From Peronospora farinosa (lineage: Eukaryota > Oomycota > Peronosporomycetes > Peronosporales > Peronosporaceae): a DNA stretch of 64,000 bases. The stretch covers positions 124,001 to 188,000 of the forward strand of contig CANTFK010000164.1 of NCBI GenBank assembly GCA_947646735.1, read 5' to 3'. Positions 1-11,196 of this stretch are shown one piece after another. The notes beneath the pieces were generated by a model that was not told the origin of the DNA, did no database searches, and saw only the letters and a program-made list of their open reading frames with translations. Every line of letters starts with the position of its first letter. Position 1 is the first letter of the stretch. The translations under genes were made by a program, and so were the position numbers.

Positions 1-1604
1 GTGTGACGTGTACCTAATCTCTATATGCTGCTGCAGTGGGAACAAAACACGTGATTGAAGAGTATTTGGACACAATCGTACAGTCGATGAACGTTGTGCT
101 ACGTGCAAAAGGAGCGGACGAAGACAATGACGAGTTGTCTATTGACAACAAGTTGGCATTCTTTAGCGAGACACGTCATGCTTATGGTCGTTCGGCCTTG
201 ATGCTTTCTGGTGGTGGAGCACATGGATTCTATCACGCTGGCGTAATCAAAGCTTTGGTGGAAAACAATTTGCTGCCGATTGTAATTGCTGGATCATCGG
301 CAGGGTCGATCTTAGCTGGAGCTATTGGTGTCCGTAATGATGATGAAGTACTGGGCTTTTTGTCGGGAGAGTCTGTGAATCTCAGTTTCTTGAGACCAAA
401 CATTACGGAACAGGATCGAGTTGCTTACATACCATCATTCTTGCCCCCAATTCAGATGCTGTTTCCTAAAGGAGGTTTTGAGCTCGTGCGAGATGCTTTT
501 GTCTTGCTGAATCGATTTCTAGACAAGCACTTCTTATTAGACACGAAAACGCTACGGGACTGTTTGCGCAGTTTAATGGGTGACTACACCTTCAGAGAGG
601 CCTATGATAGAACCGGTCGGATCATTAACGTCACAGTGACCCCGCTAAATGCCGATGACTATCCTCAGTTGCTCAACTATCTCACGGCTCCAAATGTGAT
701 TATTTGGTCGGCGTCCCTAGCGTCTTGCGCGATTCCAAACGTTTTCTGTCCTGTCGAGCTTCTGGCCAAGGACGAGAAAGGTAACATCGTCCCTTACTAT
801 CGCGAGGGGCTTAAGTGGAGTGATGGTAGTGTCGAGTGCGATCTGCCTATGGAACGACTGTCAGAACTCTTCAACGTGAATCACTTCATCGTCAGCCAAG
901 TCAACATTCATTACAAGATTGTGTCAGGCCATTCGGCGTTTGGAAACGAACAAACTGGTAGCCTCATGAGCTTCCTTAAGAAGCAAATGAAGGCGTACAT
1001 AAAAAATATTGCCGTGTTTGGGCTGAAAACCTCTGTGCTGAAGTTCCTTGGCATCGGGCTAATTCCTCTGATAACCCAAAAATACGAAGGCGATATCACC
1101 ATCTGCCCCACCGACAAGATCCCCGCCACGACATTGCTGCGAACAGTGCTGAGCAATCCATCACGTGAAACTTTTCCAGATATCTTGCTGGCTGGCGAGC
1201 GGGCGTGTTGGCCAGCAGTTGCACGGATTCGTACCATGTGCCGCGTAGAGTTTGCATTAGAACGCGCAGTGCGGTACTTGCGTGGAGAGCAAGCTTTTGA
1301 AGACGAACGACGAAGCGGGCGGAAGGCAATTGGCCGTGTGCCGTCTTTTTACACCTCACCAAGCTCTATGAATCTGTCGAATTTGGATCAGTCGCCCCCC
1401 GGCCCGCGAAGTTATGCCTCACCACCAACTAGCGAAGGAAAGCGATCTCGACATCGAAGCCTTGACGACGGAGAGATTATAGATGCCATGAGTAGCCCTG
1501 TTACGAATCATATGCGCCGAAACAGATCCATGAACATCGCAGGGGCTGTTCTGTCCATCGATGCAGGTGCCAACGCTTCCGACTTGAAACACTGTAATCG
1601 ATGA
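1..1604 (+). CDS. Patatin-like (SDP1/TGL-type) triacylglycerol lipase, 3' exon, 5' partial
   Basis: This is the C-terminal part of a patatin-domain acyl hydrolase of the yeast TGL3/4/5 and plant SDP1 type, expected to release fatty acids from lipid-droplet triacylglycerol. Counting from the exon start at about 36, the oxyanion-hole motif GGGAHG is at residues 59-64, the nucleophile motif GSSAG (Ser88) at 86-90 and the catalytic-dyad motif DGS (Asp263) in WSDGSVECDLPM. A typical HFIVSQ segment follows. There is no ATG at the start of the open frame: an in-frame TAA lies at 15-17, and a CTAAT branch-like motif followed by CTGCTGCAG ends near 36. I therefore read 1-36 as the end of an intron. 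The preceding N-terminal region is outside the window. The last 130 residues are Ser/Arg-rich and low complexity. It is convergent with the GBP gene, only 55 bp away. Confidence 0.88.
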
Positions 1605-1659
1605 AAAAAACGCAGCTTCATGACATTTGCTACAGTTGTATTCATTATTTTTAATCTGT

Positions 1660-4567
1660 TTACCATGTCCTGGGATCACTAACTCCAAAAGTCAGCGCAT
1701 CGAAAAAACTTGTCACCGGTTCTGGTGCACAGAAAATCTGCCGCACGTAAAAGTCTGGTAGGGTCGATATTTTCTCGTGTAGATCACCTAACTGCTCCTG
1801 CAGTATTCGCCGCTCCTCTTGCAGCGTAATTATTCTCTCCTCATCCGCTAGACGAACTACATCCGACACACAGTCACGAAGCACTACTTCGACCCCACGA
1901 CTACACTCTAGCCGGCCCAGCTGCATCTGAAAGCGTTGTAGTCGTGCTTCCAAGCATACACGCTCGCGCTCCGCAGCCTTCTTAGCATTGACATGCTCCA
2001 TCGTAATTTGCTTCATTTGACGTTTCATCTCGTCGTTGTCACCACGAAGCATCGCGTACTCTTTTTCGAGCTGAACTCGAGCATCCAATTCAGTATCATA
2101 CAATTGCTGCAGCTGCCGTTGCTCTTTGTCTAGCAGCTCTATTTCACGCTTTTGCTGCTGAACTTCATGCTCCGCCTGCTTTAAATGTTTTCGTAGCGTT
2201 ACTTTTTCGGCCGCCTGATCAGCAGCGCGACGAATCCAGTCCGCTTTTTCTCCCACTTGTGTTGTACGAAACGATTCCGCCAGCTTCGTTAGTTCTTGCT
2301 TTGTGCTACGTGCTTCCGATTCGACCTTAGCAAGAGACTCCTCCTTATGCTGTAGTCTCAGTCGCGTTTTCTCCAGATCATTTGTCAGCCCAGTCACTGC
2401 CGCATGAAGCTGCTCTATCTCTTCGCTTAAACTTTTACGTTCAATGTCAAACTCCGCAATCGAAGCAATTTGCTGTTGCGACGAGAACTGCATCTCTGAA
2501 ATGCGTACAATCTGTGTGGCAATCTTATCTTCCAGATACTTTTTTGTTTCCAGAAGCTGTTGCACCTTCATAGTTTTCTCATGCAGCCGTCGCTTCCACT
2601 CCATTTTATCGTTCGCATGCTGGAGTTCAAGTTTCTCTCGAGAGTAATTCCACTTGGCTTTCTCCTGTGCTTGATTGTTAGTCATACGTTGAAATAATGC
2701 TTCAAAGAACTCAAGCGAGTCGACACGCAGAAACTGGTAAAACACTTTCTTCTTCGCTGGACCGCGAGCTTTTCGTTTGTATACTTCTTCCAGCACGCTC
2801 ATTGTAGCCTGAAAGGCCTCTTCTTTGTTTGCAGCAGCGTCCCATGCGCCCGCAGCCAAAGGGCGAGCCAAAAACTTTGCGCGCAGCTTGGCTAGCACTT
2901 TCGCACAGAATTTGCTGGAGCGTCTTTGAAGTTGCGCAATTAATATTGTGCGCTGGGCATGCATATGCTGTTTCAGCTTCTGGAAGCACACTGTGCGCGA
3001 CGTGCCCTCAATCGATCGAGCTTTAAACAGCGACAGCGCTTGCTCCTGAGCGTTCTTGTAAGTTGCCTCAAACTCTGTTTGGGACAAAACCTTCGTTCTA
3101 CCCTCAACATCATCGCTACCACCACCATCAGTATCTCCTTCCACTTTATCTGTATCCTCAGTTTTTTTGTCATCGTTTGCCTTTGTAGACGGCTTCTTGC
3201 CAGTGACGACCTCCATTAGCGTATCATATAAATCAATAGAAGCAGCAAGTGCGGTTTGGCAGGTGGCGTCTGAAACGTACTCCCAGGCTGCTTTAATATT
3301 CGGAACAGCTCCACTGTTCATCGTGCTTGTGTAGCAACGCGCCAACTGTGCTACTTGAGGGCCATGCAAAACCTTGCCTAGAAGCTCCTTGACTCTCACA
3401 GACGTAAGCAAGCGATGTCGTACTGCAGACATTTGCTCCACGAACTCCGATCGCAATTCAGCATCCGGTAGATCTGCTGCGCGGCGGAGGTCACGCTCAT
3501 TGGTCACCGGTCGAACAAGCGTCATACATTCTCTACGACCAAACAAAGCACGAATTGACGCACGAGTACGATTCCGCTCTTCTTGGCGCAATCTCGTGCT
3601 CTCAGAAGCTGTAGCACTAACGACTCGTGCATCCAAAGCCTTCTCAAGATACTGATTGGCAGTCAGAGCGTTGCCTTCTATCTGCATGTCAAGCACGAAG
3701 TCACGGAGAAGCCATACGAATGGCGGAAAATGCAGTGCCAGTGCCCGCGATTCCTCTGATTTGTCACCGCTCAGTACCGCCTCCTCCGAGCTCGCAACAC
3801 CACTACCAACAGCGCTTGCCGAAGCTGACATATTGCAAGGATGTGTACTAAAACAAACATGTTTCGTTAGCTCCGAAACAAGGTACAGACGATCAATGGC
3901 ACCTTCATCGATCACACCCATCGTGTTGTACACAAAGAGCGAGCTTAGTAGCAGTCCCAATGAGAAAATCTTGGCGTCGTAACTCTCGTCATTATCCGTA
4001 GATGCCATGCCCTCGGTATCCAGAAACAACACGAGTTGACCGGATGGATTGCGTACTGGAGGCTGCGGTGCCCACAGCCAGATGCCTCTTGTGCACGACT
4101 CAGTTGTCGGTCCCACACAAAAGGCAGAGCTGGTAATGTCATTAGTCACTATATTGCCTTTAATACTGGTCCATGGCAGCTTGTCGCAATGAGACGCGAG
4201 TTGGTTGAGAAAGAAGCTTTTGCCTGTTCTAACCACCACATCCACGAGAATTATCACATCTGTTAAGTGACAATTACAATTCCAATCTCCTCTCATAACG
4301 TCAATAGATCCCACCGATACTGTCCTGCCAAGCAAATAATTGCCACAGGCTCATTCAAGCTCTCTAGGAGGCTGCATCGATGTCATAGTAACAGATAATA
4401 AGACAGGTACATCGTCGTTATTAGTGACTTGTAGAGGAAGAAATCAGTAAGAAAATAATGTGCAACAGATAAAGAAAATAAGGTTGATGTTCATACACGC
4501 ACCTAATACCTTCTTCCATCACGTACAGGCCGTCAGCGCCACCTCCAATGAGGCACACGGGCGTCAT
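1660..4567 (-). CDS. Guanylate-binding-protein (GBP) family large GTPase with C-terminal coiled coil
   Basis: This is a dynamin-like GBP/atlastin-superfamily GTPase. I propose three exons: 4567-4503, 4371-4315 and 4228-1660 (complement), giving 896 codons before the stop. Exon 1 carries the family N-terminus (MTPVCLI then DGLY) and ends at a GTGCGT donor. Exon 2 begins after GATGCAG and encodes EPVAIICLAGQYR. The second intron (86 bp, GTGGGA to GGTTAG) falls inside the P-loop, so GQYR and TGKS join as G38-S45. Without splicing the open frame reads VVVRTGKS, which lacks the P-loop glycine. The G3 motif is DTEG at about 111-114. GIWLWAPQPP and the LLRDF element also match GBPs. Residues of roughly 560-870 are a long charged coiled coil. 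The first two exons are inferred from family pattern and splice sites; exon 3 is certain. Confidence 0.87.
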
Positions 4568-5179
4568 CGTTAGAGCAACTTTAAATAGTGAATGTATCAT
4601 GCGGGGATGTGCTATTTCGTGTACGCGACACATCTTGTGACAATCCAATAAATTGCAATCTTGAAACGACGCGAATGGCAGACAAAGAGCTCATTTACGT
4701 CAACTCATGGCATGGCGGATAGACGTGGATACACCCATACAAAGAATGCATCCCCCGCTTTTATTTGCCTTGTGTCAGGCACGCGCCCGACTTGCGACTA
4801 ATAATCTTTATAGTGCTGATCTCGCCGATTTTGAGACGCTTTAAGGTGCTCCATGCGCTCTTCAAGGCCCGTGAGGAGATCCAGCTACTTTTCCCGCGTT
4901 CCATATGTAATCTTACCCGTCTTGACTTCTTCACTTTATTTTTGCATCGCATTAGCTCTATGGCTACAGGAAACTGCACTCGCTTAGTCGCGGAACTTGT
5001 TCGCGACAGCAACATTCACACCTGTAAGTTGGATAGCGTCCACAGAAAGTGTTTAAAAATTTAAGACGAAGACCAACACTGATGGGTCCATTGAGCGTTT
5101 CAAGGCACCTTTGGCTGCTTGTGGCAACAAATAACTTTTCGGGGTTGAACACAATCGAACTATTGCGGCAGTGATGGAG
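4568..5179. other. Intergenic region upstream of the GBP gene
   Basis: No convincing gene is visible. On the minus strand, 4885-4798 encodes a short helical stretch (LDLLTGLEERMEHLKASQN) ending in a stop and preceded by another in-frame stop. It could be the remnant of a coiled-coil exon but is too short to call. The region ends where the truncated LTR begins at 5180. Confidence 0.5.
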
Positions 5180-5502
5180 TGTCACAGGGCATCTAGTTAC
5201 ACGTAAATATTAAGTAATATACTTAATGTTTGGAATTTATGATTACTTTTGACCTGTCACTTGGGTGCGATACACAAATGTGATCCACCCTCGTGAATGT
5301 GATATCCATTGATGGATCACATGAGAAGGGATGACGCTAGTTGAAGCTAGGCATCGCGACGTCTCAGAAGGACGTCAGTTGCAATCTTAAATCTAGATTT
5401 AAGATCATGCGACAGGATACGCTTCTAAAGAGTCGCGTATCCGATCTATATATATATATAGCCAATCAGTAGTTAAAACATATATTTAGTTATAATTAAT
5501 CA
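5180..5502 (+). repeat. 5' LTR of Gypsy element B1, first part (split by element A)
   Basis: It begins TGTCACAGGG and matches the LTRs of B2 (45126-45738 and 52666-53283), including AAATCTAGATTT and the hairpin around GATACGC. The LTR is broken at 5502 by element A and resumes at 19359. ATCA at 5499-5502 is repeated at 19355-19358, as expected for the target-site duplication of A. Confidence 0.88.
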
Positions 5503-6208
5503 TGTGGTGGAGTGGGATTCGCAAAATTGCTGATGCGATCCCAACTCTCCACTGGCGCCCGGACGACCGACTAACGGAGGGGGTACCCCGATTCCGTGTG
5601 TATAGCCTTCCTCACCTTGTGTACCCGTCGGTAGGGCGGGTTGCTCTCTTCTCGGTAGACTTGAGTCGATGTTGAACTTGATTGTGTTAGGGATAGGTGG
5701 GGGGGGGGGGGGGCGATCGCGAGGAATTCCTCACACGATCGCAGTTGTTCTTGGGGTGCTCTATTTGAGTCGCCCTGATCTCCCTTGAGATCGCCTTGTC
5801 CAAAAATGTAGATACTTGATCCGCTTGCCTTCTGACCACTTGAGCCGTCTCGCGATCTTGTATCTGGACTTCTTAGTCCTCTGCGTCCAATCGCAGCTTG
5901 ATTTGTTTTGTTGAAAATTCTTGCAATCCCTGGCCAAACAATCCAGGGATATGACTTGCGTAGTATGTAGACTTCCTTGAGACGTCGGAAGGCCAAAGGA
6001 TCCAGCCCGGAAGAGAAGTCGACACGTGTACTTAGAAGCAAATTGAACTCTGTTAATGTTAACCAATCAAATACCAAAACCTATGATCTTGACTATCTGT
6101 AGCTCAGGATCTGTTGCCACGTATCGCCCTTTCGAAAAAAAAATCAGATCTCGGAATGTGGTCCACTCCAATATAGCCGCGATCTGGATCGCTACCTCAC
6201 TCGGATAT

Positions 6209-6470
6209 AATACCATTTTAGTACCAGATCGCGGTACTAAATAATTAGTACCAGATCGCGGTACTAAATAATTAGTACCAGATCGCGGTACTAAATAATT
6301 AGTACCAGATCGCGGTACTAAATAATTAGTACCAGATCGCGGTACTAAATAATTAGTACCAGATCGCGGTACTAAATAATTAGTACCAGATCGCGGTACT
6401 AAATAATTAGTACCAGATCGCGGTACTAAATAATTAATACCAGATCGCGGTACTAAATAATTAATATCGG
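6209..6470. repeat. 27-bp tandem repeat in 3' LTR of A (9 units plus one degenerate)
   Basis: The unit contains the imperfect palindrome GTACCAGATCGCGGTAC followed by an AT-rich TAAATAATTA spacer. It is perfectly periodic, with unit length 27 counted by eye. The last full unit and the degenerate end have TTAATA in place of TTAGTA. The core CCAGATCGCGG also occurs inside two ORFs of the same element. Confidence 0.92.
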
Positions 6471-6876
6471 ATCGCGATCCGCCGGATCACGACTTGTCTT
6501 CTTCACCGTTTCTCAGGTCATGTGAGATAGTTCATCAATGTGACATTTCATATCCACCATTCCAGTCCTCCATAGCGACGTGATCCACACCAGACCGTCC
6601 TCCACATGCTTGGATGTACCCATCTTCCTCCTTAGCGACCGCGTTCACGCGGATCGCCATCGGAAATACTGGAGATCGCAATAGCGTAGTTTCTAGGCCA
6701 TATTTGACCCCACATAGAAGTGCAAACTACTCCATTCACTGTTTTCCATCCTATTTGACATCGTCTTGAAACCTTTCTGCGAGATCGCGACTCATCAATA
6801 TTGGCCACGAGATCGCGACTCATTAATATTGGCCATTTCATACTTAACCGAAAATATGCGATCACACTTGGCGAAA

Positions 6877-6892
6877 TTCACTCTTTCACTTC
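6877..6892 (+). promoter_or_regulatory. Candidate oomycete initiator motifs facing the antisense ORF
   Basis: TTCACTCT (6877-6884) and TTCACTTC (6885-6892) both fit the oomycete Inr consensus YTCANTYY. They lie at the inner edge of the LTR, about 92-107 bp upstream of the ATG at 6984. Position and orientation suit antisense transcription from the LTR. The motif is short, so this is a weak prediction. Confidence 0.3.
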
Positions 6893-6983
6893 GCCACAAT
6901 CGTCCCCTGCACCGATAGCCCACATACAGTGTTGGCCTAACTGTGCACTGTCTCGCTTCACTCTTCTCGTCACTCCGTCCCTT

Positions 6984-9680
6984 ATGGCCAGATCTACACC
7001 CGAAAACGATCGCCACCCCCAAACTGGTGTGCTCGTTACGCGCGATCCAACGATGGGTTCCTCTACCGGATCGCGTATCTTGCTCCCGTCTACCCGGATA
7101 ATCCTTCCTCCCGTTGCAGATCGTCAGAACGCGATCTCGTTGGTTTCTTCATTGTATGACCGCCTGGAAGCCCAGGATACCATCGTGGAAAGCTATCACT
7201 CCATGGAAAATGCCTTACGGGAGCAGGAATTTCGTGGAATTCAGCTGGAGACGGAACTCAACTCGTATCACGAGTTGGTGCCTCGACTGTGCACATTCGT
7301 CTTGCGTCGAGATGAAGAGTTGCGTCAACAACTTGATGCCGCTCTCCACATGGCCGAAGGTCTCGACGAAGAACTGAACCAGCTAACGGATCAGTCTCAG
7401 GAGATCGCCGATCTGAAGAATGCCTTGTTTCGAGCCAATGCAGAGAAACATCGCCTGCAGGATAAATTCCGCCGTGAGGCGGCCAATCTTCAGCGAACTC
7501 TGGAAGGAAAATTCCGGCAGCAGATCGCGTCCCTCCAACAGCAACTGGACTCCATCCTCGCACAGCGTAATACAGCAGACAGTGCTTTGGCCGCTGACTT
7601 TCGACGCATGAAAAGCAAGGCATCCAAGTACAAGAAAGCTCGTTCTCAGGCCCAGCAAGCCGCGAAACAACTGCAAGAGACACTGAGCGCGCTCGAGCTT
7701 GATCATGATCGCCTCCTGAGTACGAGTATTCGGAACGACGCAGCTTTGGATCGACTTCGTACCGAAGTTGCAGATCGAGAGGCAGAGCGCGATCTGGCCA
7801 TCCAGGATCGAGATTTACTTCGTTCGCATCTGGCAGAATTGGCTACGGGCTTACTTCCTTCTCCGACTAGCCTTCTCGCGCTTTCCAATCCCTCGTCACC
7901 CAATCGCAAACGTGCGTCATCTTCACCGACTCTGGACGTCCCCTGTAAACGTCCCCGCAGCGCTTTCGGTACTTCTGCTCAATCTGCGACCTCGGAGGGA
8001 TCTGGCATTCCAGCGCGATCTGGGACTTCGACGCGATCTGAAATTCCGGCGCAATCCGGTACTTCGGCACAGTCTAATACTTTGGCGCGATCTGGTACTT
8101 CGGCGCGATCTGGTACTCCACCGCGATCTGGTAACTTAACGCGATCTGGCACTCCGGCGCGATCTGGTACTTCAGCGCGATCTGGCACTTCAGCGCGATC
8201 TAGTATTTCTCCGCGATCTGGTACTCCGCCGCGATCTGGTAATTTAACGCGATCTGGCACTCCGGCGCGATCTGGTACTTCAGCGCGATCTGGCACTTCA
8301 GCGCGATCTAGTATTTCCCCGCGATCTGGTACTCCGCCGCGATCTGGTAATTTAACGCGACACCCGACGACTCAATCCACTCAATTTATTTTTCCGCGAT
8401 CTGGTACTCCGCCGCGATCTGGTAATTTAACGCGATCTGGTAACTCAGAACGGTCTGCCAAGTCGGTGCGATCCGTTATTACAACGCGACCCAATGTTTC
8501 GTCGAAAGCTAAAAAGAAACGCAAAACGTGTCCCTCGCCTTCGCCTGACTCTGAGTATGACGGCTGGTCTTCCGATCCCGAGGACGCTACACTTGCTGCT
8601 CTCTCCGGATCGCGTTCCACCACGAGGCGTCGCAACACCACGACGAAACTCTCTGGCAACACCGGATCGTCTCAGTCCCCTATCATAATTCACAATGGTA
8701 GCCCACCCTCCAAAAAATCACCAGTCTCGAGTCCTGCTACGCCCCCTAGCCTTACGACCAAGATTTCTAAGGTCGACCTTTTTGGCGAACCTTCTAGCGA
8801 CTCGGACGGGAAGATTAGCGTTTCCAGTGACATCCGTGAAGATATAAACCAGTTGCTCACTCCCGCTCAATACGCCGACCTGCCTGATCTCCAAAAATCA
8901 CGTGATGTGTGGATCCCAGGATATCGTGAGCGAAAGCCCCGATCGTCAACTCAGGTCGCTCCATGGTCCGCCCGACGGGTCAGTCTGACCAGTGTTGCCG
9001 AATTGGGAGTGGAGTTCTTCTATCGACACTTGTCCCGACCGAGAGGGTATATCTTCACCCCTCAAGCCAATCCCAAATCTCTTCTTGATTCTGAGTGGAT
9101 TCCCCGACTGATCACCCCGGCACAAGTTACTGCGCTTTACGATCAGAAACCGTGGAACGTCACTCGTCGGCCGATTGCTCCCATCTCTTTCCCGCTGACC
9201 GGTTGGTTCAAAGATCTGGCGGACATTTACCTGGAATATGAAGATCGCCATAGGCAAGCCTTGTGGGAGGCAACCCACTTCCTGTATATCTCCCGCGAAC
9301 TTCGGAAGGAGTATCCAGAGCTGGCGCAATTTTGTCAGCAACGCAAGCAGCGTCGGTCGAGATCTGGACCCCGCTGGAAGACTATTCTTCGCGTTATTCT
9401 CCAAGGGATGATCGAAGGACACTGTGATCTGGACATTTTGTTGGATCCATACTTCCTCCACTTTCCAGTGTACGCAGAAGTGCGACCATGGTATCCTGGT
9501 TTGGATTGCAAGCAGAAAAACATTCTTAACCTGATTACTGCACTGTCGTTATTGGATTCTGCGGAGCCTTGGCGGAACCAATATCGGTCCTCAATCGCGG
9601 ATCACCCCGGTTCATCCCTCGCCCGTTTATCCAGTAAATTCTTTCCCAAACAGCAGTCGGGATCTGATAACACTTCTTGA
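6984..9680 (+). CDS. Antisense ORF of element A: coiled-coil/Arg-Ser-Gly repeat protein
   Basis: An uninterrupted 898-codon ORF on the strand opposite gag-pol, between the 3' LTR and the end of the chromodomain frame (9864). The frame extends to 6801, but the first ATG is at 6984 (MARSTPEN). Order: a disordered start; a long coiled coil (about residues 60-290, Leu/Glu/Gln/Arg rich); a repeat block (about 330-520) built from RSGT, ARSG, PRSG and LTRSG; a Ser/Lys-rich basic stretch with KKKRK, possibly nuclear targeting; and a C-terminal 280-residue region rich in Trp, Tyr and Pro that looks globular (for example LTPAQYADLPDLQK and WFKDLADIYLEYEDRHRQAL). I do not recognise the family. The intact long frame in a young element suggests function. 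Plant Tat/Ogre-type Gypsy elements also carry antisense ORFs between integrase and 3' LTR; homology to those is not implied. Confidence 0.75.
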   Translation: MARSTPENDRHPQTGVLVTRDPTMGSSTGSRILLPSTRIILPPVADRQNAISLVSSLYDRLEAQDTIVESYHSMENALREQEFRGIQLETELNSYHELVPRLCTFVLRRDEELRQQLDAALHMAEGLDEELNQLTDQSQEIADLKNALFRANAEKHRLQDKFRREAANLQRTLEGKFRQQIASLQQQLDSILAQRNTADSALAADFRRMKSKASKYKKARSQAQQAAKQLQETLSALELDHDRLLSTSIRNDAALDRLRTEVADREAERDLAIQDRDLLRSHLAELATGLLPSPTSLLALSNPSSPNRKRASSSPTLDVPCKRPRSAFGTSAQSATSEGSGIPARSGTSTRSEIPAQSGTSAQSNTLARSGTSARSGTPPRSGNLTRSGTPARSGTSARSGTSARSSISPRSGTPPRSGNLTRSGTPARSGTSARSGTSARSSISPRSGTPPRSGNLTRHPTTQSTQFIFPRSGTPPRSGNLTRSGNSERSAKSVRSVITTRPNVSSKAKKKRKTCPSPSPDSEYDGWSSDPEDATLAALSGSRSTTRRRNTTTKLSGNTGSSQSPIIIHNGSPPSKKSPVSSPATPPSLTTKISKVDLFGEPSSDSDGKISVSSDIREDINQLLTPAQYADLPDLQKSRDVWIPGYRERKPRSSTQVAPWSARRVSLTSVAELGVEFFYRHLSRPRGYIFTPQANPKSLLDSEWIPRLITPAQVTALYDQKPWNVTRRPIAPISFPLTGWFKDLADIYLEYEDRHRQALWEATHFLYISRELRKEYPELAQFCQQRKQRRSRSGPRWKTILRVILQGMIEGHCDLDILLDPYFLHFPVYAEVRPWYPGLDCKQKNILNLITALSLLDSAEPWRNQYRSSIADHPGSSLARLSSKFFPKQQSGSDNTS
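8010..8450 (+). repeat. Repeat block inside the antisense ORF of A
   Basis: Degenerate 15-bp units of the form GCGCGATCTGGTACT, arranged partly in a higher-order block (8131-8235, repeated at 8236-8340). The core CCGCGATCTGG is the exact reverse complement of the LTR tandem-repeat core CCAGATCGCGG. Here it is read CGA-TCT-GG, giving Arg-Ser-Gly. Confidence 0.88.
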
Positions 9681-9863
9681 TCGTTCAATACAATTCCATT
9701 TTGTTCCTCCTTTTCGTTAAAATTGTCTTCTTTTGTTGGGCTTCTTTAGCCGCGATCTCGTCTTCCAGACCTTCGATCGCCATACTCATTACACACAAAT
9801 TTCCTTTCCACCATCCTATGCAACCTTCTTGCATATTATACCATCCCCAACACTCGATCTTCG

Positions 9864-11196
9864 TTAGCCACCAGATCCCTCTTCATGTGATTGCATCACT
9901 TCAAAACGATTCCGGCTAATCTTGCCACGTTCAAAATCTCGCAATAAGGCACCACAATTTAAGTCGGCTTCATCCACCCAGGATGGTTTAGCATGACCTT
10001 TCCAGTAGACTTAACTTCTATGTACTCGTCCAAAACGTGTCTTTCTATCAGATCGTACATCCACAATCTTTTCCACTTCGAATTCATCGTCTCCCAGATT
10101 ACCTTCAAAACTGTCTTCTGGCAAAAGCGCTTCATCAAAATCGAATCGATATTCTTCTTCGATCGTCAGCAAATTTTTTGGACGATCAGGGAACGTCTTC
10201 ACTTTCTTCAACTTGGATATATGTACGACGGGAAATAATCGATATGGTGTACCAGCAATCTCCAGTCGGACAGCGTGATCTCCACACATTTCTTTTACTC
10301 GAAAAGGTCCATGCCACATATGTGCTAGCTTTCGAGCGTACCCTTCTTTCACACGATCCAAATATAACCAGACTTGCGCCCCCGGCTCAATTTCGTGAGG
10401 CTTGAGATCTTCATTGTGGCGATCAGCACGTGTTTGGATCGCAGTCCTGAGTCTCTCATTTACTGCTTCTCTCGCCCGCTGATAATGCCGCTGCATATGA
10501 TATCGCCACCTACGTGGATCGCGATCTCGACGCCTAGTACTTCCTAATGGTAACGTAGCTTCCAACGTAGATCTCGGGTCCCAACCATGAATCAAGAAAA
10601 ATGGCGTTTCGCCGCGCACCCGATCTTGAGCGGTATTGATTGCGAAAGTTAGACGTTCGGCATACTCATCCCAGTCTTGTTGATTAACGTCAGAGACATA
10701 CATCTCTAATGCACGAGTCAGAGTTTGCACCATACGTTCCGCAGTTCCATTCGCTTGAGGGCGATATGCCATCGTTGCCCTTTGCTTTTGCCCAATAAGT
10801 CGATTGAACGCACGAAAAAAATCCGACATAAACCCGGGCTCTCGATCGTGCCGTATCGCTTCACTCGCACCGAATCGTCGAAAGATACACTCCTCGTAAT
10901 TCTCGGCGATCGTCTGAGCTGTTCTAGAATTGCTCGCCTTGGCAACCACATAGCCCGAAAAGAGATCGACCCAGATCAATAATTCAGTGTTGCCTTTAAA
11001 AGATCTAGGCAGCGATGGAATATGATCCATGGCAATAATCTGGAACGGATAAGTAGCTTGTAAATTTCCCGGAGACTCTCCATTAATAACAAGACGTCCT
11101 TTTCCAGTCTCGCAGTCAGTGCATTCGCTCACATATCGTTGTACACTGCGATACAAGCCTCTCCAATGAAAACGAGATCGGATCCGTTGATACGTC
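9864..11196 (-). pseudogene. Integrase and chromodomain of element A (frameshifted, chromodomain interrupted)
   Basis: The integrase frame runs 11156-10011. The zinc-binding HHCC domain is split: its His pair (HYHASLKGGHQG) ends the RT frame at 11197 and its Cys pair (CTDC) is in this frame, with a one-base frame change in a short A run near 11190-11200. The core shows Asp (MDHIPSLP), Asp (RHDREPGF) and Glu (NGTAERMVQ). The C-terminal module (WHGPFRVKEM, FPVVHISKLKKV) precedes a chromodomain that starts FEVEKIVDVRSDRK. An in-frame TAA at 10013-10011 interrupts it, and the rest (WKGHAKPSWVDEADLN, then GALLRDFE) stays in frame to a TAA at 9866-9864. A chromodomain would tether integration to modified histones. 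The stop is either a lesion or a readthrough point. Confidence 0.85.

Larger units (their letters stand above)
5503..6898 (-). repeat. 3' LTR of element A (1396 bp)
   Basis: It begins TGTGG and ends CCACA on the plus strand and matches 17912-19354 almost exactly. It contains a run of 15 G at about 5699-5713, where the other LTR has 7, and nine 27-bp tandem units, where the other has eleven. These two differences account fully for the 47-bp length difference. Read on the plus strand it lies just upstream of the antisense ORF at 6984. Confidence 0.93.

Noticed and set aside
4765..5064. Plus-strand 99-codon frame between GBP gene and LTR
   Set aside because: Hydrophobic, no family likeness and no supporting context.
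5503..5580. CTGGCGCCCGG as primer-binding site next to a short repeat (5503-5549)
   Set aside because: The motif is also present at the same place in the second LTR copy (17912 onward), so it lies within the LTR; the true PBS is at 17910-17893.
6209..6470. Regular 27-bp repeats that could be taken for a CRISPR array
   Set aside because: Units are directly tandem with constant AT-rich joints and no unique spacers, and lie inside an LTR of a eukaryotic retroelement.
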